DNA from: Pseudoalteromonas sp. CO133X
Lineage (GTDB): Bacteria > Pseudomonadota > Gammaproteobacteria > Enterobacterales > Alteromonadaceae
Reading direction: 5' to 3'
Length of the DNA stretch: 64,000 nucleotides
NCBI GenBank assembly: GCA_004208945.1
Contig: SGPE01000016.1
Span: forward strand, 62,001 to 126,000
Numbering within the stretch: the stretch's first letter is position 1; each line of letters begins with the position of its first letter. Below are positions 41,993-50,448 of this stretch, in pieces. The notes under the pieces are model-generated. The model did no database searches. It saw only the letters and a list, made by a program, of their open reading frames with translations, and was not told the DNA's origin. The position numbers and the translations under genes are program-made.

Positions 41993-44260
41993 ATGGTGCG
42001 TTTAATGGCTAACTTTTTTTTCTCCGATGATGTAAATCAGCAAATCTATTTAGATGCAAATGCAACGACACCTGTACTTCCTGAAATTGCTGATATTGTC
42101 TCTCATACAATGCAAGTTTGCTTTGGTAATCCGTCAAGCTCTCACATTACAGGTATTCAAGCTAAGCACTTGCTGGAGCAAACTCGCCGTAAAGCCCGTG
42201 ATGTAATTGGGGCGACTGATGGTGACATCTTGTTTACTTCAGGCGCAACAGAAGGTATTCAGACGGCTGTTGTATCGACTTTAATTGCCGCAAAACATCA
42301 TAAAATAGATAACCCAGTATTGCTTTATGGTGCAACAGAGCATAAAGCGGTTCCTAATACGCTTAAGCACTGGAATACAGTGCTAGATATTAATGCTGAA
42401 GTTCTTGCGATCCCCGTTGATAAAAATGGCATTTTAGATCACGAATTTATTGCTAGGCATGCGGCGCGCGCGTTAATGATTTGTACCATGGCAGTGAATA
42501 ATGAAACTGGTGTGTTCCAAGACCTAACAGCAATTGAAAAAGTGATCCGCAGTAAAAATACGGATGTTGCTTGGATGGTAGATTGTGTACAAGCACTAGG
42601 AAAAACGGACTTATCACTCAGTAAAACGACAATTGATTACGCACCATTCTCAGGGCACAAGCTATATGCACCCAAAGGGATAGGTGTTTTGTATATTCGC
42701 AAGGGTAGTGCATATACGCCATTTATAGCTGGAGGTGGCCAAGAAAGTGGCATGCGCTCAGGCACAGAAAACTTACCGGGTATTGCAGGGTTAAATAAAC
42801 TTTTTTCATTGTTGTTAGATAAAGAAGACAATGTTTTTAAACCTATTGAGCAGCTAGATGCTTATCGCAAGCAGTTACATGCAGCATTAGTGGATACTTT
42901 TGGTGACATTACATTTAATCACCGCTTTGCATGCTCAGTACCCACAACATTAAACTTTGCGGTTAATGAGTTAACAAGCAAAGAAGTGATGGATTTATTT
43001 GATGCCGCGGGTATTCGTGTCAGTGGTGGGTCTGCATGTAGCTCAGGGGCGAATCGTAGTTTTGTTCTCGATGCTATGGGCGCATCTGATTGGCAAAGTG
43101 AGAATGCCATTCGCATGTCGTTTGGTCCAGCAGCAAGCCAGCAAGAAATTGATTATGCGTGCGAGAAAATTCGTTCATTAAAACCGATTCTTGAAGCAAA
43201 CTGTTTAGTTGTTTCAGACAGTACAACACCACAGCATGAGGTGTGTGCGATTGGTCTAACTCAATTAAGACATCAAGCTGCGTGCTGCTGGTTATATGTT
43301 GATAGTAACAAGCATGCGGTGATTATCGATCCTATTATTGAACTTATTCCGCGTTTAGCAAAAATGGTTGCGACACAAGGATTAACAGTTCACGCTATTT
43401 TAGACACCCATCAACATCAAGAGCGACTTTCTGCAAGATGTTTATTGAGTAAAGAGTTGGGTGAACACTGTATTGTTGGTGAGGTCGATGAACTAGGCTG
43501 GCCAGTTAAGGCCGAACAGATTGAACTAACCGATATGTGTTTGAGCAAAGTCGCTACACCAGGGCACAGTCAAGACAGTGTTAGTTATTTGCTCAAAGAT
43601 AACAAAACAAAAGCTATTAGTTATTGTTTTTGTGGAGACTTAATTTTACCTGGAGGGTTAGGTAATACTTCACTTGAAGGTGGTGATGCCGCTCAGATGG
43701 CTCAATCATTAAAGTACATTGCAAATACCATAGATGATAAAACAGTGATTTGTTCTGGTCATGATTATCAACAGTGCTTCGCAATGGATTGGCAGGCTCA
43801 GCAGTCGACAAATCCACTATTAACCAAATTGCTCAACGAGCAGATTTCTGATACCGAGTTTATTGAGCTAAAGCAACAAAGCGATCAGCAAAAGCAAGCT
43901 GTAAATCATACGTTGTGCGGTTATGTCGAAACATTAGAAAGCGCGCCCATGAAACAGCTCACATCAACAGAAGCAAAAGCAATGCTTTGCCAAAAGGACA
44001 CCTATCTAATCGATACGCGCGAGCCTTATGAGCATAGTGTTGTTGATATCGCAGAGCAGTTTAAGATTGATGACTCTCACGTGATTAATATTCCACTTAG
44101 CCGCATGGCTAATGAGATTATGCAGGGGCATCTAAATAAATGTAATTGTTATATCTTAATATGTCGCAGTGGGAACCGCTCAAAACAAGCTGCAAATAAC
44201 TTATCTCAATTAGGTTTTGAGAATGTTTATAACCTAAATGGTGGCTTAGCTTTACTGTAG
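41993..44260 (+). CDS. Cysteine desulfurase / persulfide-dioxygenase-like MBL / rhodanese three-domain fusion
   Basis: A 755-residue fusion. Residues ~15-395 are a NifS/IscS-type desulfurase: PLP Lys223 in SGHKLYAPKGIG and catalytic Cys349 in GGSACSSGA. Residues ~415-640 are a metallo-β-lactamase fold close to ETHE1 persulfide dioxygenase. The HxHxDH motif is changed to DTHQHQERLSA (residues 471-481; Asp to Glu, His to Arg). Other ligand motifs remain (TPGHSQDSVSYLL, FCGDLILPG, SGHDY). Residues ~655-755 are a rhodanese with active loop CRSGNRS (Cys724). The chain could liberate, oxidise and transfer sulfane sulfur in one polypeptide, but the altered iron site may make the middle domain inactive. 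The start may be the ATG at 42005. Confidence 0.9.
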   Translation: MVRLMANFFFSDDVNQQIYLDANATTPVLPEIADIVSHTMQVCFGNPSSSHITGIQAKHLLEQTRRKARDVIGATDGDILFTSGATEGIQTAVVSTLIAAKHHKIDNPVLLYGATEHKAVPNTLKHWNTVLDINAEVLAIPVDKNGILDHEFIARHAARALMICTMAVNNETGVFQDLTAIEKVIRSKNTDVAWMVDCVQALGKTDLSLSKTTIDYAPFSGHKLYAPKGIGVLYIRKGSAYTPFIAGGGQESGMRSGTENLPGIAGLNKLFSLLLDKEDNVFKPIEQLDAYRKQLHAALVDTFGDITFNHRFACSVPTTLNFAVNELTSKEVMDLFDAAGIRVSGGSACSSGANRSFVLDAMGASDWQSENAIRMSFGPAASQQEIDYACEKIRSLKPILEANCLVVSDSTTPQHEVCAIGLTQLRHQAACCWLYVDSNKHAVIIDPIIELIPRLAKMVATQGLTVHAILDTHQHQERLSARCLLSKELGEHCIVGEVDELGWPVKAEQIELTDMCLSKVATPGHSQDSVSYLLKDNKTKAISYCFCGDLILPGGLGNTSLEGGDAAQMAQSLKYIANTIDDKTVICSGHDYQQCFAMDWQAQQSTNPLLTKLLNEQISDTEFIELKQQSDQQKQAVNHTLCGYVETLESAPMKQLTSTEAKAMLCQKDTYLIDTREPYEHSVVDIAEQFKIDDSHVINIPLSRMANEIMQGHLNKCNCYILICRSGNRSKQAANNLSQLGFENVYNLNGGLALL

Positions 44261-44317
44261 CGAACAATACCAGTTCGCACTAATACTTAATCATTTAATT
44301 AAGTGGGTTAGTATAAG

Positions 44318-44343
44318 AAAGCCGCATGTTAATGCGGCTTTTT
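44318..44343. terminator. Terminator after the fusion gene
   Basis: AAAGCCGCAT, a GTTA loop and ATGCGGCTTT form a perfect 10-bp stem with T5. It lies between the convergent fusion and lacI-type genes. Confidence 0.9.
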
Positions 44344-44361
44344 CGTAACAGTATTGAATCG

Positions 44362-45390
44362 TTAGATTTTTGGCCCTGAACTTTCACGAACAACTAATGA
44401 CGGGGTAAATGTCGTGATGATCTCTTTGTCTTGGTTCCGTGCCCCTCGTGTCTTTCTAAATAATAGGCGAGCAGCGTGCTGAGATATAACATCATTGGCT
44501 TGATGAGCTGTTGTCAGTTTTGGCCATGTTTGACGCGAGAAAGGCGAGTCTTCGAATCCTGTAATAGACAATTGCTCAGGGATCTCAATTCCCATTAAAC
44601 GTGACGCAAATAAGGCACCAGCTGCCATTTCATCGTTTCCGCCTAAAAGAGCCGTTATTTGTAGCGGATTATCGGTTCCCAAGAGTGCTTTCGCACCTTC
44701 AACACCTGACTCGAACGAATATTGGCCTTCGTAGATTAGCTCATCATTTAGGGCAATATTGTGATCTTTTAATGCTGCTTGATAACCTTCTAAACGTTCT
44801 GTTGTTGATTTATGCTCTTTATCACCACATAAAAAGCCAATATGAGTATGACCTAGCGATAATAGGTGAGAGGTAATTTCGTAAGCGGCTTCATAGTCAT
44901 TAACAAAGATGCAGGTATCTTGCTCTTCATCAGTAGGGCGGCCAGATAACACACGAACGTAATGAATCCCCATTTCATCGAGCATATCAATAATACTACT
45001 TTGCTCAGATAAAGGAGGGGTTAGCACTAAGCCGGCTAAGCGAGAACGCTTAATCATGGTTTTAAAGTCATCTTCCATGTTGCTGTCGAGATAATTGCAT
45101 GGATGGATAACCAGCTCATAACCTTCTTCCTTGCAGCGGGATAAAACACCATTTTGCATATCGATAACATAGTATGCATTTGGGTTGTCATAAACTAAGC
45201 CAACAGTGAAAGAGGATGTTCCGGCAAGGTTACGAGCTGCTAAGTTTGGTTGGTAGTTAAGCGTATTAACAGCGTCCATGACGATATCGTAGGTTTTTTT
45301 TCTAACCGATGGCTCTTTATTTATGACTCGCGACACGGTTTTCATGGAAACCCCCGCAAGCTTAGCTACATCATTTATTGTTACTTTCAT
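44362..45390 (-). CDS. LacI-family transcriptional regulator
   Basis: A 342-residue repressor-type protein with the N-terminal DNA-binding domain TINDVAKLAGVSMKTVSRVIN and hinge helix (NLAARNLAG), followed by a periplasmic-binding-protein-like sensor domain (TSSFTVGLVYDNPNAYYV ... ITGFEDSPFSRQTWPKLTTA). It is divergent from pgi. A LacI-type palindrome occurs upstream of pgi and of the TonB receptor gene, so it is the likely regulator of both. The inducer is unknown; given the targets, a glucoside or sugar phosphate is plausible. Confidence 0.92.
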   Translation of the reverse strand: MKVTINDVAKLAGVSMKTVSRVINKEPSVRKKTYDIVMDAVNTLNYQPNLAARNLAGTSSFTVGLVYDNPNAYYVIDMQNGVLSRCKEEGYELVIHPCNYLDSNMEDDFKTMIKRSRLAGLVLTPPLSEQSSIIDMLDEMGIHYVRVLSGRPTDEEQDTCIFVNDYEAAYEITSHLLSLGHTHIGFLCGDKEHKSTTERLEGYQAALKDHNIALNDELIYEGQYSFESGVEGAKALLGTDNPLQITALLGGNDEMAAGALFASRLMGIEIPEQLSITGFEDSPFSRQTWPKLTTAHQANDVISQHAARLLFRKTRGARNQDKEIITTFTPSLVVRESSGPKI

Positions 45391-45743
45391 ACTGTTACTT
45401 TATAGTTAGTTTAAATTGTATTATAATAATACTGAAAGGTGGTTAGCCCATGCACTTTAATTTTTAATAAATACATTAATATTTAATATAAGTTGTTTAG
45501 TGTATCGAATGTTCAAACAAATTAGCAGTAAAATAATTGAGATAATTTTTATGATACCGGTGTCAAAAGAGAAAAATTGCGCTATTATCTCGACTATAAA
45601 ATGTAAAAGTAGAACATTGACAGCGTTGTCATTTTAACTTAGTGTTAACCAACTTCGTGTTTTTAATTGCTGTCTTTATTCATTTTTAATTAAAAAGATA
45701 GTTACATATCAAATTGTTGCAAGTTTTTTAGGGGATTTCATTT
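45391..45743. other. Divergent regulatory region between lacI-type gene and pgi
   Basis: 353 nt, very AT-rich, without a gene. It contains one LacI-type operator (45618-45631), 113 nt before the pgi ATG and 228 nt from the regulator start. Confidence 0.6.
45618..45631. promoter_or_regulatory. LacI-type operator upstream of pgi
   Basis: TGACAGCGTTGTCA, a quasi-perfect palindrome with the central CG typical of LacI-family sites. It is identical to the site at 50381-50394 and the reverse complement of the site at 49953-49966. Confidence 0.82.
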
Positions 45744-47390
45744 ATGAGCAACCGTTCGCAGTTAGCTAGTTGGCAAGCATTGAGTGACAGTGCAAAAAAG
45801 ATGAAACAAATTCATCTTAAAGATTTATTCGCCAATGACAGCTCGCGCTTCGAGCAGTTTTCCGCTCAAATCCCAGGTGTTTTATTTGATTATTCAAAGC
45901 AACATATAGATAAAACAGTATTCGAGCAGCTGATTGCACTAGCGAATGAATGTGATATCAGCTCATGGCGTGAAAAAATGTTCACCGGTGAAAAAATTAA
46001 TATCACCGAAGATCGCGCCGTACTTCATACTGCATTGCGTAACCGCGCTAATACACCTGTTATGGTTGATGGCGATAATGTAACGAATGACGTTAACAAC
46101 GAACTCGCAAAAATGAAGCAGTTCGTTAATAAGGTTCGCAGTGGTGAGTGGTTAGGTTACACAGGTAAGGCCGTAAAAGATGTTGTGGCCATTGGTGTTG
46201 GCGGCTCAAACTTAGGCCCACAAATGGCCACTGAGGCACTTGCAGCCTATGCCGATGACACATTGAAAGTTCATTATGTTTCAAATGTTGATGGCGTACA
46301 GATTGCCTCTGTATTAAAAGAGTTAAGTGCTGAAACAACGCTTTTTGTTATTTCATCAAAAACATTTACAACATCTGAAACCATGACCAATGCAAAGTCG
46401 GCGGTTGAATGGTTTTTACAATCGGCGCAAGCACAAGAGCACATTGCCAAGCACTTTGTAGCTGTGAGCACTAATTTAGAAAAGACAGCCGCGTTTGGAA
46501 TTGCAGATGAAAACGTATTCACAATGTGGGATTGGGTCGGTGGTCGCTTTTCGCTGTGGAGTGCGATAGGATTACCAATCGCATTGTATTTAGGCTTCGA
46601 AGCGTTTGAAGAGATCCTTGAAGGTGCGTTTGAAGTTGATGAACATTTCAAGTCGGCTAAATTTGAACAAAACGTACCGCTATTAATGGCGCTATTAAGT
46701 GTTTGGAATACCAGCTTTTTAGGTCATACATCGCAAGCAATCTTACCGTACGACCAAGCATTGCATATGTTACCTGCTTATTTACAGCAAGGTGAAATGG
46801 AAAGTAACGGTAAACATGTAAACTTTGCTGGCGAAACAGTACCTTATACGACAGTACCTATTATTTGGGGTATGACTGGTATAAATGGTCAGCACGCATT
46901 TTATCAATGTTTGCACCAAGGTAATGTAATTGTGCCCGCTGATTTTATTGCCTCTATTGAGCCGCAAGTGAATGTTGGCAAGCACCACGATATTCTATTA
47001 TCAAACTTCTTTGCTCAAACAGAAGCCATGATGGCAGGCGTTGATGCAGAGCAAGTAACGGCTGATTTAACCGCGAAAGGTAAATCGGAAGCCGAAATTG
47101 CAGAATTACTGAATCATAAGATTCACCAAGGCAACCGCCCAACAACGTCAATGTTACTAGACAAAGTGGATGCAAAAACAGTGGGTCGCTTAATTGCGCT
47201 TTATGAGCACAAGATCTTCTGTCAAGGCATTATCTTAGAGATTTGTTCATTTGACCAATGGGGTGTTGAACTAGGTAAAGGACTTGCCTCTAAAATTGAA
47301 GCTGAACTATTTGATGACGCAGTGAGTCACCCACACGATAGCTCAACCAATGGACTGATTGCTTACTATAAAACGCATCGTAAGCAGTAA
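45744..47390 (+). CDS. pgi: Glucose-6-phosphate isomerase
   Basis: Pgi interconverts glucose-6-phosphate and fructose-6-phosphate. The 548-residue protein has the substrate-phosphate loop VGGSNLGPQMATEAL, the SKTFTTSETM motif, and the signature WVGGRFSLWSAIGLPIALYLG. The catalytic GEMESNGKHV and HKIHQGNRPTTS segments are also present. It is preceded by a LacI-type operator and followed by zwf and pgl, which divert the same glucose-6-phosphate into the oxidative branch. Confidence 0.98.
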   Translation: MSNRSQLASWQALSDSAKKMKQIHLKDLFANDSSRFEQFSAQIPGVLFDYSKQHIDKTVFEQLIALANECDISSWREKMFTGEKINITEDRAVLHTALRNRANTPVMVDGDNVTNDVNNELAKMKQFVNKVRSGEWLGYTGKAVKDVVAIGVGGSNLGPQMATEALAAYADDTLKVHYVSNVDGVQIASVLKELSAETTLFVISSKTFTTSETMTNAKSAVEWFLQSAQAQEHIAKHFVAVSTNLEKTAAFGIADENVFTMWDWVGGRFSLWSAIGLPIALYLGFEAFEEILEGAFEVDEHFKSAKFEQNVPLLMALLSVWNTSFLGHTSQAILPYDQALHMLPAYLQQGEMESNGKHVNFAGETVPYTTVPIIWGMTGINGQHAFYQCLHQGNVIVPADFIASIEPQVNVGKHHDILLSNFFAQTEAMMAGVDAEQVTADLTAKGKSEAEIAELLNHKIHQGNRPTTSMLLDKVDAKTVGRLIALYEHKIFCQGIILEICSFDQWGVELGKGLASKIEAELFDDAVSHPHDSSTNGLIAYYKTHRKQ

Positions 47391-47445
47391 AAGATTCGCA
47401 GCATTAGCTGTAAACCAAATACCTTTGAACGGGTAGCGCTGGAGT

Positions 47446-47491
47446 TCTTAGGGCCTGTATTTTTGTGAGAGGATTTACAGAGCCCCTAAGA
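47446..47491. repeat. Nested inverted repeat after pgi
   Basis: TCTTAGGG (47446-47453) pairs with CCCTAAGA (47484-47491). Inside, CTGTA (47456-47460) pairs with TACAG (47477-47481). There is no T-run, so it is not a standard terminator. It could be an attenuator, an RNA-stability element or a mobile repeat. Confidence 0.5.
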
Positions 47492-47652
47492 CTCATTTAC
47501 TTCAGCCAAAATAAGAACAATGAGTAAGCTACTTACATAAATTCAATAGGCTTTGTTAAATGTTTTAAACATCGCCAATCATCCAAATAACAATTCGCAT
47601 TGCCACACTGCACAAAGTGAAAACATGGCATTGCCAATGTAGAGAGTGATAT

Positions 47653-49125
47653 ATGCTAAATCCATTTGATATCGTAATTTTTGGGGGCGGTGGCGATCTT
47701 GCGTTACGCAAATTACTACCTGCAATGTATCGCGCTTATCAAGAGGGCAACCTGCCTCAAGGTTCTCGCATTCTCCCTACGGTACGTGACCAAAGTAAAC
47801 AACAAGAATACATCGAAACAGCGCATAAAGCGTTACAAGAGTTTCTTGCCAAGGGTGAATATAACGCCAAAGACTGGAAAGCATTTTCAGCTTATTTAGT
47901 GCCAGTTGTGACTAATGTTACAGAAGCGGATGCTGATTGGGATAAGTTAAAAGATATCTTAGATGAGCACGAAGCTGATAAATCTCGTGTATTTTATCTG
48001 TCACTACCGCCAGCTGTGTACGGTAGCTGCTGTGAGATTTTATCATCAAAAGGTCTAATCACAGAGACATCCCGTGTAGTTGTTGAAAAGCCGATTGGTT
48101 ATTGTGGTAAATCCGCGGAAGAAATTAATGCAAAAATTGCCGAGTATTTTACTGAGGAACAGATTTTCCGAATCGACCATTACCTTGGTAAAGAAACGGT
48201 ACAAAACTTAATGGCCCTGCGCTTTTCAAATTCATTGTTTGAAAATCTTTGGGATGCTAAGTCGATTGATAATATCCAAATCAGTCTATCAGAGACAGTG
48301 GGCCTTGAAAGTCGTGCTGGCTTCTACGATAAAGCGGGTGCACTTCGTGATATGGTACAAAACCATTTATTACAGCTGCTTTGTCTTGTTGCAATGGAGT
48401 CGCCAAACAAATTAACAGCCAATAGCATTCGCACAGAAAAACTAAAAGTGCTTGAATCACTACGTCCGCTTGTTGCTGAAGACGTTGATGCAAATATTGT
48501 TCGAGGCCAATATGTACCTGGTAATTTAGATGGCAAGATTGTGCCAGGGTACTTAGAAGAATTAAACGAAGGCGCAAGTAAAACAGAAACATTTGTTGCT
48601 ATTCGTGCGCATATTGATAACTGGCGTTGGGCAGGTGTTCCTTTCTATCTTCGCACTGGTAAACGTATGAAAAAGCGTTGTGCTGAAATTGTTGTTGAGT
48701 ATAAAAAAGTTTCTCACAATGTATACAGCGATAACGTTGGTAATATTGAGCCAAACCGCTTAGTGATCCGCCTGCAACCAGAAGAAACAATTCAATTAAC
48801 GCTTATGTCAAAGCGTCTTGATAATTTAGAAATGCAGTTAGAGCCTGTGACAATGAATATTGAGTTGTCTCAAGCATACAGTAATGGTTTCCATTCTGAT
48901 GCATACAAACGTTTAATGCTTGATGCGGCTGCTAATAACCCATCACTATTTATCCACCGTGATGAAGTTCGCCAAGCGTGGAAGTGGATTGATCCAATTA
49001 TCGAACGTTGGCAAGAAAAAGGCGCTCCTTCGTTATACCGTGCAGGTAGCTGGGGTCCAGAAGATGCTGATGAATTACTAGATGAAAATAATCATGTATG
49101 GTTTAACACTGGCGATAAGGCGTAA
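47653..49125 (+). CDS. zwf: Glucose-6-phosphate dehydrogenase
   Basis: Zwf oxidises glucose-6-phosphate to 6-phosphogluconolactone with NADP+. The 490-residue protein has the N-terminal nucleotide loop FGGGGDLALRKLLPAMY and the catalytic signature RIDHYLGKETVQNL (Asp-His pair). FYLRTGKRMKKR and the C-terminal EAYKRLMLDAA-like segment (SDAYKRLMLDA) are also present. The glycine loop has an extra Gly in place of the usual Ala/Thr-Ser/Thr. Five nt later pgl starts, so both are in one operon. The Entner-Doudoroff genes edd and eda do not follow here. Confidence 0.97.
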   Translation: MLNPFDIVIFGGGGDLALRKLLPAMYRAYQEGNLPQGSRILPTVRDQSKQQEYIETAHKALQEFLAKGEYNAKDWKAFSAYLVPVVTNVTEADADWDKLKDILDEHEADKSRVFYLSLPPAVYGSCCEILSSKGLITETSRVVVEKPIGYCGKSAEEINAKIAEYFTEEQIFRIDHYLGKETVQNLMALRFSNSLFENLWDAKSIDNIQISLSETVGLESRAGFYDKAGALRDMVQNHLLQLLCLVAMESPNKLTANSIRTEKLKVLESLRPLVAEDVDANIVRGQYVPGNLDGKIVPGYLEELNEGASKTETFVAIRAHIDNWRWAGVPFYLRTGKRMKKRCAEIVVEYKKVSHNVYSDNVGNIEPNRLVIRLQPEETIQLTLMSKRLDNLEMQLEPVTMNIELSQAYSNGFHSDAYKRLMLDAAANNPSLFIHRDEVRQAWKWIDPIIERWQEKGAPSLYRAGSWGPEDADELLDENNHVWFNTGDKA

Positions 49126-49130
49126 ATACG

Positions 49131-49841
49131 ATGGCAACAATTGTTGAAAAATTCTTTGCGACTAAAGATGAGTTAACAGCTGAGCTTTCTTCAAGTTTAG
49201 AGCAAAGTTTAGTATCAGGCATTAAACAAGATGGCCGTGCTGTATTAATGGTATCGGGTGGTTCGTCACCGGCGCCTGCGTACAAACACTTATCTAACCT
49301 TGAGCTTGATTGGGCAAATATTGATGTTGCTATGGTTGATGAGCGTTGGGTTGATGCGTCACATGAAAAAAGTAATGAAGCATTTATCAAAAGCACGTTA
49401 TTACAAAACCAAGGCGCAGCAGCTAACTTCATTACGATGAAAAATAGCGCAGCGACTGCAAAAAAGGGTGTTGCTGAATGTGAAGCAGCATACCAATCTT
49501 TGAAGCGTCCTTTTGATGTAACAATTTTAGGTATGGGGCCAGATGGCCATACTGCTTCTCTTTTCCCACATGCTGAAGGTTTAGAGCATGGTTTAGCTAC
49601 AAATGATTTAGTTTGCGCTATTAATGCTATTGAAAGTGATGTTACAGGTAAGATAACTGAGCGTATGACATTAACACTTGCTGCAATTGCTGATTCTAAA
49701 GTGGTTAAGTTATTGATCAGTGGCGAAGAAAAGCTTGAAGTGTATAAACAAGCAAAGCAGGGTGGGGTAGTTGCAGACATGCCTTTACGCGCTGTTTTGA
49801 ATCACCCAACAATTAATATTGAAGTTTATTGGGCTCCATAA
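49131..49841 (+). CDS. pgl: 6-phosphogluconolactonase
   Basis: Pgl hydrolyses 6-phosphogluconolactone to 6-phosphogluconate. The 236-residue protein is of the DevB/SOL type: MVSGGSSPAPAYKHLSNL, VDERWVDASHEKSNEAF, and the signature DVTILGMGPDGHTASLFPH. It starts 5 nt after zwf and takes that enzyme's product. A clear terminator follows. Confidence 0.96.
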   Translation: MATIVEKFFATKDELTAELSSSLEQSLVSGIKQDGRAVLMVSGGSSPAPAYKHLSNLELDWANIDVAMVDERWVDASHEKSNEAFIKSTLLQNQGAAANFITMKNSAATAKKGVAECEAAYQSLKRPFDVTILGMGPDGHTASLFPHAEGLEHGLATNDLVCAINAIESDVTGKITERMTLTLAAIADSKVVKLLISGEEKLEVYKQAKQGGVVADMPLRAVLNHPTINIEVYWAP

Positions 49842-49866
49842 TTACTTGTTTTAAAAACATTAAACG

Positions 49867-49891
49867 AAAGCGAGCTTGAGGCTCGCTTTTT
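49867..49891 (+). terminator. Terminator after pgl
   Basis: AAAGCGAGC, a TTGAG loop and GCTCGCTTT form a 9-bp stem followed by a T-run. Confidence 0.9.
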
Positions 49892-49952
49892 TATTTAAAT
49901 AAGGAACAAAAAGCATTAGACATTAAATAATATGCTCGTTATAATTTAAAAA

Positions 49953-49966
49953 TGACAACGCTGTCA
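49953..49966. promoter_or_regulatory. LacI-type operator, distal, upstream of the TonB receptor
   Basis: TGACAACGCTGTCA, with flanks extending the dyad to AATGACAACGCTGTCATT (49951-49968). The same motif occurs before pgi and near the receptor promoter. Confidence 0.8.
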
Positions 49967-50380
49967 TTGGTATTGATTTTTATTCTCAATCCCCTTAACG
50001 CTTTCTGCCCAGAAAAAGTTAAATAAAATTTATCAATGTTGGCGTGGTTATAAAAATACACCCCAATTTAAAACTAATTGATTGTTAGTTAAGTCTTTTT
50101 TTATAACTTTTGGTTATGGCTAATAATTAACCTCTGGAAAGTAAAGCTTACAAAAATTGCTTAAAATAGGTGCTTTGTACCTAAAAACTATCAACTGTGC
50201 TTTTCATATACTTTAAATCTCATGTTATATTTGCGCCGTTTAAATGTAACAATTCTTAAATGCTCAATATTAAATTTCATTAATTTCAATATCTTAATTA
50301 TTTTGTTGTAAATTTTTTGCACAAAACAGCCAAAAAGATGTAGCACAAATGTAATTTAGAGTGTATGGTTTGTTACTAGA

Positions 50381-50394
50381 TGACAGCGTTGTCA
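50381..50394. promoter_or_regulatory. LacI-type operator, promoter-proximal, upstream of the TonB receptor
   Basis: TGACAGCGTTGTCA, identical to the pgi operator, 54 nt before the receptor start codon. Confidence 0.85.
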
Positions 50395-50448
50395 TCATCA
50401 CTGGGCAGAAGTGATATAAAACCAACAAAATGATTCAAGGGGAATCCT

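Larger units (their letters stand above)
49842..50448. other. Long regulatory region before the TonB receptor gene
   Basis: 607 nt, very AT-rich, without a gene. It holds the pgl terminator and two LacI-type operators (49953-49966 and 50381-50394), 428 bp apart centre to centre. The second lies ~55 nt before the receptor GTG and so near the promoter. Confidence 0.7.

Noticed and set aside
46126..47175. Several minus-strand ORFs inside pgi
   Set aside because: Antisense shadows with unlikely residue composition; pgi is complete and conserved.
49103..49780. 225-codon ORF antisense to pgl
   Set aside because: It mirrors the codon pattern of pgl and encodes a Ser/Ala-rich peptide with no recognisable motif.
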